DNA of 64,000 nt, from assembly GCA_018857735.1 (NCBI GenBank), contig JABMCL010001895.1, forward strand, positions 282,501-346,500. The letters run 5' to 3'. This DNA comes from Alviniconcha marisindica (lineage: Eukaryota; Mollusca; Gastropoda; Provannidae). The notes under the pieces were generated by a model, which saw only the letters and a program-made list of their open reading frames with translations, ran no database searches and was not told the DNA's origin. Positions 55,024 to 64,000 of the stretch are shown here, one piece after another; position 1 is the stretch's first letter; each line of letters starts with the position of its first letter. A program made the position numbers and the translations under genes.

Positions 55024-56987
55024 CAATGATGATTGATATATGTGTGATGATGATACATGTACATAAAGTAAACTCCGTTATATAAAATTTTCTTGAAAGA
55101 AACCTCAACTATAGTATAAGAAAATGCCTAGGTCCCTGCCAGAGTTGCTCTTTGTTTTACTGATTTTTAAAAAATATTAAAAACAAAAAACAAACAATTA
55201 AAAGCAACTTTGGTATTATAGATATAATGTATAGCAAGTGATTTCGCAAATCCTAAGGACCATCTAATATCCATATTCCACTTTATAACAGATGCCTTCT
55301 TTTAGTTTTAGGACTTTCTAATGCCTGTGTTCCTTTTAGTTTTACTTTTAGGATTTTCTAATACTAGTAATACCTGTGCTTTACAACAAATGCCTCCTTT
55401 TAAGAGCATGGTACTGTCATTATGATATTATATTTTTGATGTGCTGTACCACTACCAGTTACAAATATATACATTGATACACCAAAAAAACAAAAAACAA
55501 AAGCTAAAAAACAAACAAACTCACTCAACCCCCCCCCCCCCCCCCCCCCCATTTTTTGCAGTGTTCTGTCATCATTGTGGCTTTAATACAGATGTGGTGT
55601 GGTGGCCTTCCAGTGCAGATTTGATCAAATCCAGAGTATTTAGTTAACTAGTCATATTTATACTGTACTTGTGAACAGATTGTTCACATTTTGGTCAAAC
55701 TAAGTGTTCACTGTTCATTTACCATTGTTGCACAACAAAACAATTTTGGAAAAAGAACATAAAATTATGGTCTCAACTGCTGGCCTTTTATTTTGTGGTA
55801 ACCTCATTCTCTGTAACCTGCCTCCTTCTATCTATGCTTAGGCGAGGGAGCAGTTCCACTGATCAAAACGCTTCTTCTGCTTCTTTTTCTTCATTATGCT
55901 GCAGGCATCCCAGAATTTTGGGCAACATTCCACAACTGGTGCGGATAAAAAAATAAATAATTGAATAAGACCTAGGGATGGTCCGGAAAAGCAAGCTAAC
56001 AACAGGTGATGGGGCTTATGTACATGTACTAGTTGTTTCTCAGCCAGGCTTCAGTGGTGAAACTGAAGGCCTGGGAGGAGTCTGCAGCTGGTGTGTGCGG
56101 TGAAATGTTGTTCCACAAGTGTATTGCTGCTGGGAAGAAACTATTCTTGTGGATTTCAGTTTTGGAATGATGGTGGGCATCTTAACCGAGTCCACACTGG
56201 GGGATTGACTGAAGGTTGTGGGGTGGAAGGGATAGTTTTGATGACTTCAAAAACTGTGTGTATGTATGCATGACTGTGTACATGTGCTCTGTTCATGTTC
56301 TCTGTTATTACAACTTTTTCTCATGCCTTTTCTCAATGAAAAGGCGCTGCCTTAATTATTTGGTCTTGGTTGAGTGAGTTTGGTGGTGTTGTACAGAGTT
56401 CTTTCCGCTTTCTCACTCAAATATTTTCATGGATGTATCTGTCCGAAAAGCGTAAGACTCGCTCAACCTATTTTTTCACACACGCACACACACACAAGAC
56501 GTGCTGAGGTGGAAGTATCCAACTATGCCAAAAAAGAAAAAGCAAGAAAGAGAGAAGAGGAAGAAATAGAGCAAAGCAGAAAAGACAACAACAAAAAACA
56601 AGAACAACAAAGACAATAAACTTTTTTTTCTTTCTTCACGACATTTATTGATTTTGGTTATGTGATGGGTGCCAGATGCATTTTACATCATTTTTGAAAT
56701 TTGAGATTTCAATATTAGATGTATCAGTGTAGGCTATAAATGAAATAAGTGGTGTACATAATTGCCTCCCATTTATCCAAAACACAAGAAAACGAAATAA
56801 TAGTGACAATATGAAATGGGAAAGAAAATGCCAAAATAAATGACTGGCTCAGCAACCAACTAACCCAAATATTTTGTACAACAAAAAAATCTGGATAGAA
56901 AATAACAAAAACAAACTTGGGACGCAGAAAATTACACTGAATGTCATAACAAGCGCCTTTTCTCCGTAATATCGTGGGAACAAAACT

Positions 56988-57155
56988 TGGTAACAGGTGA
57001 ATACAAAACGAATACAAAACAAAACTGGATAACAGATGAGTACACAACTAGGTAATAGGTGAATACAAAACAAAACTGGGTAACAGATGAGTACACAACT
57101 GGGTAATAGGTGAATACAAAACAAAACTGGGTAACAGGCGAATACCAAAAACGAC
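56988..57155. repeat. 54-bp tandem repeat
   Basis: About three units of AAACTGGGTAACAGATGAGT + ACACAACTGGGTAATAGGTG. The unit is a multiple of three, which keeps a minus-strand frame open. Confidence 0.88.
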
Positions 57156-57559
57156 AACAACTGGGTCAAAGTCAAACTGATATTGAGCAAAAGAGGGATT
57201 CAAAGATGATCCTATCATTATCACAAAAAGACTTGAGTAGATCATAGCGTGAACGGAGCCGGGTTAGTTAGTAGGATTTCACCTTTCCGTCAATCACACA
57301 GGGTCATCTTAGGACGAGACAAAAACAAAAAACAAACAGAAAGTTGTAGACTATAATAGAAAACAAAAACACAACAGCTACTGTTTCTGTGGTTACCGTA
57401 ATGTTCAACGCAACCAGTCGCGCATGCAAGCGGGCATGCGTGCACACTCAAAAGTGTACGCGCAAGTACGCCACGTACTCAAACGCATACGTGGCACATG
57501 CATGCAAACATCATCATGCAGGCACACAAACACGCACGCACACACCACACCATACACTT

Positions 57560-57705
57560 CAGTCACACACACACACACGCACGCACGCACGCACGTACGC
57601 ACGCACGCACGCACACACACAAAACACCACCTGCTCGAACTGACACTAAAGACAACACACATACTCCCCCCCCCCCCCCCCCCCAACTGCAGACACACAC
57701 ACACA

Positions 57706-57786
<81 letters not shown>

Positions 57787-57790
57787 AGCA
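57560..57790. repeat. Compound (CA)n/(ACGC)n tract with a C run
   Basis: Two ACGC blocks and CA blocks around a C run at about 57,665-57,684. Confidence 0.95.
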
Positions 57791-58232
57791 TCGCTTTACG
57801 GCACCTTCCTCCAAAGAAGGATGTCGTAAACCAGTGCTTGGAGTTTCACACACACACACACACACACATTGTACGCGAATCTGACATTGCGCAACAGAAC
57901 GCTGTCCGCACTAATATCGAAAAACAATCACCGAATCAGTTGTACACGATTAACGAAACATGCGACACTATCCAGTTGACATAGCTGATAAGAGCAACAA
58001 GAAACAGCACACACACAAACATTTCTTAGTTGTTTCTGAAAGTCAAAGTCAAATGCTCAATACACAGTTGTTGCATGTGAACACATACTTCAAGTTTTCC
58101 AAAATCATCACATATCAAAGAACATTAATTCGCTAGGTTTCATAATCATGGAGAGAATCGCCATTTCTCTATTTCTCCGAACGGACTTCCGTTTCCGGTA
58201 TCAACTTGTGCTGCAAAGCTTGTAATCTTTTA

Positions 58233-58234
<2 letters not shown>

Positions 58235-58308
<74 letters not shown>
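58235..58308. repeat. (CA)n microsatellite
   Basis: About 36 CA units. Confidence 0.97.
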
Positions 58309-58309
<1 letters not shown>

Positions 58310-58944
58310 ACTTTATTTTACGAGGGTGGTGGAGAAGACGAGAGAGACAGACAAACAAGAACAAGAAGACATAATAATATAAAGAGTCGCTCTTTTCATC
58401 AGAGACCTATGTTAACTGAACAGTATCCACATGTTTCTGTGTAAGAAAGCACAGCTGGTGGTCTCACAGCGATGACAGCTCTGTCAAGCAATCTTATAAC
58501 ACAACAACGGTACTGGATACCACTTTGAACAAAATCAGTTAACCACGGTTTTCCTTTTTGTATGTGAGTAGGGGTTTGGGGATGGGGGGGGGGGGGGGGG
58601 GGGGGGCTTAGCAGGAGGAAAGCGCGAGGGAGGAGCACAGGAGAGAGAAAAATGGTAAGCTGATTAGTCAACCCTTTGATGATACTTACTGGGCAGATCG
58701 GCATTAAGAAATGAGGCAACTTCACACTTTCATATGCAAATTAAAAACATGATTATATATAAATAAAAGAAGTAACGACAATACAAATGCCGTTTAAACC
58801 CTCGGTGCCCTCGACCCCGTAATGTAAGTTTACGTTTCAATGAAAAACACACAAAAATATGTACGATGAATCCGTTTGGTATTTGGATCGAAAAGACACT
58901 CCCTTGCCCAATCGTACTGACACACCTAGCCCAAAACTGCACAA

Positions 58945-59395
58945 GAATTCAGCAGTTCTGTAGACGGAATCAGTTCCAGTTCTGTCAACGGGAACCCTTC
59001 CAGTTCTGTTGGTGGGAACCCTTCCAGTTCTGATAATGGGAAACATTCCAGTTCTGTTGACGTGAACCCTTCTAGTTCTGTTAATGGGAACCCTTCCAGT
59101 TCTGTTGGTGGGAACCCTTCCAGTTCTGTCGACGGGAACCCTTCCAGTTCTGATAATGGGAACCCTTCCAGTTCTGTTGACCTGAACCCTTCTAGTTCTG
59201 TTAATGGGAACCCTTCCAGTTCTGTTGACAGGAATTCTTCCAGTTCTGTTAACGGGAACCCTTCTAGTTCTGTTGACGGAACCCTTCCAATTCTGATGGG
59301 AACCCTTCCAGTTCTGCTGACGGGAACCCTTCCAGTTCTGTTAACGGGAACCCTTCTAGTTCTGTTGACGGAACCGTTCCATTTCTGCTGACGGG
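58945..59395 (+). repeat. 24-bp minisatellite open as an 8-residue repeat
   Basis: About 19 units of AACCCTTCCAGTTCTGTTGA + CGGG. On the plus strand the frame is open from about 58,929, after a TAG, and reads NPSSSVDG/NPSSSVNG repeatedly until a single length change near 59,296 shifts it. No flanking exon or signal peptide was found, so coding status is open. Confidence 0.92.
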
Positions 59396-59399
59396 AATC

Positions 59400-62100
59400 C
59401 TTTTCAAGAACTTTATTTTATTTTATTTTATTTTTTAACCCAAACACCGGCATCTGTGGTTTCTTAGCGCGTTGTTTCAACTTCACCAGTTGTGTTTTAT
59501 GTTAACTGTTATTGATACCTGGACTGATTATATAAATTCTGCTTTTATGCGACCAGTTAATTATCTTTGAGTTACATTAATCCCGCGTTTATGTTTCGAG
59601 ATTACATCTTTGCATTACATAAATTCTGCTTGTATGTCAACATTTTACGGTCAGGACAAAGAAGTGAACCCTTTTTCGTCTTTGTTAATTACTCTGTCAA
59701 TTGAAATAGCGAAGGGATTGTTCAACTGATTGGCATCGTCTTAAGTTTGTGCCACTAGTGTCTATTTTATGCTTCGTTTTGTGAAGAAAATCACCGTACC
59801 ACATCATAATTTTTACCTTAGAAGACCGTCTCTCTAACGTGGACGTCTGCTTCTGTCCTTAGCAGATTTTATTCTGAACTTCGAGCTGACCAGATGTGTA
59901 TATTTTTTTATTTATTTTTTAACTCCGAAGACTGCATCTTTAGGTTAGAACAGTTGAGTTTTGCAGTTAGAAGACTGTGCTGTCGTGAGTGTGAGTGTGA
60001 GTCGTTGATGGTGCAAATGACGGTATAATGGGTAAAACAAAATAAATAAAAAGACAGCGAAACAAAACAAAGAACAAAAAGACAGCGAATCGAAATAGAG
60101 AATAAAAAGATAGCGAAATGAAATAAAGACTAAGAAGATATCCACATGAGAAATAGTCTTGAAGGGAAGAACATTAAAGGGGACCCCGATGATAGAAGCA
60201 CCACTACTGACAGGAATCGACAAAAATACACGCACAGCAGTTTTATTGGGTTGTTTGTGGTGTAGTTTGTCATAAAACAACGTTCGAAAGTCGCGAAAAC
60301 GGCACCCTGAGACCTGCATTTTGTCTCTGTCAGGCAGTTTGTTTCGGACGTCACGAACAAGGTGCCATAGCACATTTGTGGCACAAGTGTTTCTTACGTC
60401 ATGAGCCAGGCCTCTTCATTGGCAAATCGCGAATCAACATGGCAGCGCCCAAAAGAGCTCAAATTTGATGCAGGAAACTTAGTTCGATTGTTTCACAAAT
60501 ACCAATAAACAAAATTGAAAAATAATTAAAAAAAATTAAACCCTAAACGAGGCCTGCAGGTAGACTTAACATTTGTACTTTTTATTTTTATTTTTTACGT
60601 TTCCATGCCAACTCGTGTTTTCGCTTTGGGGTCCCCTTTAACGGTCAGAATCTGCCGCATGCGGCCCCGACGGCTGATGTGTGGACTCCGCCCCGCCCGG
60701 TATAAAACATGACGTGAGTTTCCCACCAACAGACAGGGTGAGTGGGAGATCAGGATGATGCAAAAAGACACCGCAATGAAGACGGAAACAGAACGGAACT
60801 GCACTCAATGTACGAGAGGGCGTTTCAACAACAACAATAATAGCAATGATGATGACGATGACTGATGATGATGATTGGTGCATTTACCCCAACACCTAAA
60901 ATCAATTCAAAGCGCCCTTGGGCAGTAACCGATACAGCCTGCTGCCATCAGATACCGCCGTGTGGTTATGATATGAATCATTATGTGTAGGAAGTCCGTT
61001 GACTCGGTCTTTGACTGATTGTCTAGTGGTAGACTTTTCCATATCAGACAATTTACAAGAACACAAGACACGATGGATATATATACTGTATTTCACTTCA
61101 CCAACTACATGATTCGGCATGAAACCTAGAGATGACACGATATATCAAAACATAAGTGTAATATGCAGAGCAGGTTAGGTTAATTCTGAAAAAGAAGGTA
61201 GAATATAACTACAAGGCAAGATTAGCTGTCAGGTGGTAAAGTTCTACAGTAACAGTTACGTGCAAAATAATTCCCAAATGGTCAGTTTGATCAGAATCCC
61301 CCCTTTTTTTTAGTTCAAGATAAAAGAAACAGATTTAGGAAAAGTCCCTTTCAAAACGTAGCAGATTTCATTATTAAATACACAAAGCCATGAAAAATGC
61401 TCTGAAGATCATGTTCAATGATAACATTTGGTGCACCAAAAATAGAACAGTTCACAAAGTAACAATCCTAGCACTGACCAAACAATGTGTTTTGAAAAGA
61501 AATTCACCCTACTCTTCACTTCTCGTGCATAAGCAATATTGTCATGTCGGACTCATTCACTTTTCTTGGAAAAAAGAAAGATTTTGAGAAATACACCACA
61601 GATTTTCTGGATTCGTCAGTTACCGTACACACTTCACTAGAATATTACATATGTTTCCTTCCTTTGTTTAACCCATAGGCTCGTTCACTAAGACATGGTT
61701 GACCTTTTGCGTGTGCAATCGTTTTCCTGCATTGTCAAAACCAAAGAGAAAAAGAAATGTGCCGGGTCGTGCATCAGTCATTGTCAGTACTTGACCAAGG
61801 GAGTCGCTCATCACCATAGTGCATAGCAGTTAACATACACTTGCAGCATACAACAGAAGCGGAAACTTTCATGCTGTCAACATAGGCATACGTATAACAA
61901 AACAATGCATGCAAAAGTGAGATGTTTCCTCAGAAGGAATGTGGAGATCGCATGGTGGAGAGATGTCTCATTCCCTGACGCACCCAGAAGAGATTATTTC
62001 TCACTCTTGTCGCAAACAAAAGATCATGAAAATAATCCAGAGCCATTCACTTGTTATTCACCGACATACAATAATTATTGTGTATCCATACATTGACAGT
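59400..62100. other. Intergenic stretch, no gene recognised
   Basis: Mostly A/T-rich. A CpG-richer patch at 60,290-60,470 with CACGAACAAGG, TTGGCAAATCGCG and CATGGCAGCGCCC could be a promoter, but the frame behind that ATG closes after nine codons. A GAT-rich simple repeat lies at 60,845-60,885, followed by CAAAGCGCCC, a dispersed-repeat motif. Confidence 0.4.
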
Positions 62101-62106
62101 TTTATT
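62101..62106 (-). terminator. Candidate carbonic anhydrase poly(A) signal
   Basis: AATAAA on the minus strand, about 710 bases past the stop. Other hexamers are possible. Confidence 0.25.
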
Positions 62107-62812
62107 TCCTGGTTGTTATACGAGCGTACAAAATCCAGCGATGCATACGCGTCTCTTTTAGTTTAAGGGGAAAGCTTTTTGTTCCTTTGTAGTTATGACA
62201 TTTAATTTATCTATTTATCTCTGTTTTTTGTTTTGTTTTGTTTTGAAAGTTGAACATAATATCAACACTGGACATAAAATTAATAATGTTCGATTTAATG
62301 TCTGTCCTGGTTAGACTCGGTTTTGCATGCGAATAGACACAGAGAATAAACCTTTCCATATAAGCAGGTGACCTCATGGAGGAAAGGGGAGAACACAAAG
62401 CACAGCGGTAAGATAAGCGGGAATTTAAAAAAATAAAATAATAATAATAAAAATAAAAATAAAAAAAAAAAAAAAAAGGGGGGGTGGGGAAAAAAAGAGA
62501 GAGATCCTCTTGTGGTTGTTTTTGAAGCTTGGTGTGTGACTGACGACAGACTGGAATACACTCACAAGCACACGCAACATCCATAAACTGAAAACAGATC
62601 GCAGTCATCGACAAAACTGACGAAAGCATTTTTTTTTTTGCTGCGTAATCTTTCACCATGAATTGCCTAGCTCACTTCACCTATTTCAAAATTCCCATAA
62701 AAATCTCCCGCAGCGCACTCCCTCCTTCACCGCACACAGAACACCTAAAATCAAAAACCCTTCGAAACACAAACCGAGACTAATGCTCTGCCCACAACCA
62801 GGATAAAAGCAT

Positions 62813-63013
62813 TCAGAGTCTGATGACAAGGGAGAGCACAAGGGACGAGACGAGAGCGAGGCTGCTGGAGAGAAGACCGGAAGCGGAAGCAGACAGGAAG
62901 TTGATGTCCTTGAAACTGGCTGTGATGGAGCGAGAGTTGAGTGGCTGCACGGGACGGTAGTTGTCCACGATGGCGTGGCTGTGGCTGTCCTGAAGGGCTC
63001 GGAACTGTGCCAG
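62813..63013 (-). CDS. Carbonic anhydrase last exon
   Basis: Acceptor TGTACAG; LAQFRALQDSHSHAIVDNYR, PVQPLNSR, then the hydrophobic tail and TGA. Confidence 0.93.
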   Translation of the reverse strand: MAQFRALQDSHSHAIVDNYRPVQPLNSRSITASFKDINFLSASASGLLSSSLALVSSLVLSLVIRL

Positions 63014-63048
63014 CTGTACATTTGAAATCGAATAACACAAATCAGTGT

Positions 63049-63108
<60 letters not shown>

Positions 63109-63466
63109 TGTGTGTGTGAGCGTGCGTGCGTGCGTGCGTGTGTGTGTGCGTGCGTGCGTGAGCGCTCAGTAAGGCTATCAGACGTGGAAAGCTCTAAGTT
63201 CACCGCATGTAGGCTATAGAGTTTGAAAAAATCTAAACAAGAAGTCATGTAGCCTATGTGCAATATTCAGCTGGCTAGTTTCCCATGGAAATCTGTTTTG
63301 AAGTTGGTTACCTGTGCATTAGAGATCTTGATGGTATTCTTGAAGACGGTCCAGGTGACGATCTCGTTACAGGTGGGAGTGGTCAGGCCCCCTTTGTACC
63401 TGAAGTAATCTCCGTACCCGGCCATCATGTCCGTCAGAGCGAATGGCGCCATGGAGGTGGTGTTAC
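62813..63466 (-). CDS. Alpha-carbonic anhydrase, membrane-anchored, 3' end (partial)
   Basis: The last two exons, 63,466-63,312 and 63,013-62,813, encode 118 C-terminal residues; the rest lies past 64,000. The enzyme interconverts CO2 and bicarbonate with a zinc ion; the zinc histidines belong to upstream exons not in view. Visible family marks are YGDYFRYKGGLTTPTCNEIV (the substrate-pocket Thr-Thr, and the Cys that pairs with an N-terminal Cys in secreted and membrane forms) and NYRPVQPLNSR. The last 26 residues are a Ser-rich hydrophobic tail ending LVLSLVIRL without charge after it, which fits a GPI-attachment signal as in CA4-type enzymes. In molluscs such enzymes serve ion transport and shell formation; which applies here is unknown. 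Confidence 0.93.
63047..63160. repeat. (TG)n/(GTGC)n microsatellite
   Basis: TG run then GCGT tetramers, in the last intron of the carbonic anhydrase gene. Confidence 0.95.
63312..63466 (-). CDS. Carbonic anhydrase penultimate exon
   Basis: Acceptor CTCTTCAG|GTAACACC, phase 1 in, 51 full codons, donor CAG|GTAACC, phase 0 out. Confidence 0.93.
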
Positions 63467-63499
63467 CTGAAGAGAGAAGGGAAAAACAAAACAAAAAAA

Positions 63500-63935
63500 C
63501 AGATAAGGCCTGGTTACAGAAAATGGATTAATCAGGACAGGTTGCATGAAAACGGATTAATCGGGTCTGGCTATCTGAAAACAGATTAACCGGGTCCGGA
63601 TACCTGAACACACACACACACACGCTGATTTGTGTTATTCGATTTCAATAAAACAAAATAAACCAGGTGTTATTGCCTGAAAAAAGATTATCAAGGTCTG
63701 GTTACCTGAAAACTAAATAAATCAGGTCTTGTCGCCTGAAAATAGATTAACCAGGTCTGGTTACCAGGAAATGATTGACAGATCCGATTACAGGAAAATC
63801 GATTAACCAAGTCTGGTTGCCTGAAAAATAGATTAACTTCCAGCTTTGGTTACCTGAAAGAGATTAACCCCGTCTGGTTACCTGAAAATAGATTAACCAC
63901 ACCTGGTTTCCTAAAAAAGATATTAAAGAGGTAGC
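63500..63935. repeat. About 29-bp degenerate tandem repeat beside the carbonic anhydrase exon
   Basis: About 13 units of GGTTACCTGAAAATAGATTA + ACCAGGTCT. On the minus strand each reads TTTTCAGGTAACC, close to the true acceptor CTTCAG|GTAACACC that lies immediately next to the array. Confidence 0.85.
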
Positions 63936-64000
63936 CCCGCCTTCAAGATAATACTTGGAAAAGGCATCAGCTTCAGAGGAAAGTCTGAAAATAGGTTAAC

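Larger units (their letters stand above)
55019..58930. other. Intergenic stretch, no gene recognised
   Basis: A/T-rich sequence with a C run (55,530-55,552), a 54-bp tandem repeat (56,988-57,155), a CA/ACGC compound tract (57,560-57,790), a CA run (58,235-58,308) and a G run (58,583-58,608). The part near 58,150-58,215 is richer in CpG with GGAAGT-type ETS motifs and could be a promoter. No exon matched a family. Confidence 0.45.

Noticed and set aside
56688..57245. Minus-strand frames with LLPSFVLYS repeats that look like membrane segments
   Set aside because: They come from a 54-bp tandem repeat; no splice sites or family match.
57405..57984. His-Thr and Cys-Val frames up to 186 residues
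   Set aside because: Translation of CA and ACGC microsatellites.
60440..60475. First coding exon at CATGGCAGCGCCC
   Set aside because: The frame ends after nine codons and no donor follows; kept only as a possible promoter patch.

Overview
Animal nuclear DNA, most likely from a mollusc and probably a marine gastropod. The reasons are long introns with GT-AG borders, several tRNA-headed SINE families, dense (TG)n, (GA)n and (TA)n microsatellites, many poly-G runs, and protein-coding exons that match bilaterian single-copy genes. The species call is inference from repeat style; the genes themselves were recognised from translated exons.

Layout. 1-9,800 is repeat-rich and shows no recognisable gene: SINE copies (one split by a 395-bp insertion with a 12-bp target duplication), G-runs and a large GA/ACAG tract. 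11,143-15,670 (minus) is a four-exon TXNDC17/TRP14 gene whose 3' UTR is a 50-bp minisatellite. 21,096-40,674 (minus) is a 22-coding-exon gene for a 1,812-residue coiled-coil protein that I assign to SPAG5/astrin. 42,585-44,496 (plus) is a complete four-exon TMEM17, head-to-head with SPAG5. 47,549-51,662 (minus) is a complete six-exon CENPM, tail-to-tail with TMEM17 and with one apparent GC-AG intron. 53,872-54,954 (plus) is a 360-residue open frame with faint apolipoprotein-L-like character. 55,000-62,100 is mostly repeats, including a 24-bp array that reads as an open 8-residue repeat. 62,813-63,466 (minus) holds the last two exons of a GPI-anchored alpha-carbonic anhydrase that continues beyond the window.

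The genes do not form a pathway. SPAG5 (spindle/kinetochore) and CENPM (inner kinetochore) are both mitotic and lie about 7 kb apart, with the ciliary gene TMEM17 between them. TXNDC17 is a cytosolic redox protein and carbonic anhydrase a cell-surface enzyme.

The most unusual observation is that many tandem repeats here are not placed at random. They start on exon edges and copy splice sites: the donor of SPAG5 exon 10 (24-bp unit), the donor of exon 21 (78-bp unit), the acceptor of exon 9 (57-bp unit), the acceptor of exon 14 (one diverged copy), the end of CENPM exon 3, the stop codon of TXNDC17 and the acceptor of the carbonic anhydrase exon. Several unit lengths are multiples of three. 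At SPAG5 exon 10 the frame stays open through about 16 repeat units, so repeated donors could give a variable repeat domain. This is a hypothesis for RNA evidence to test.
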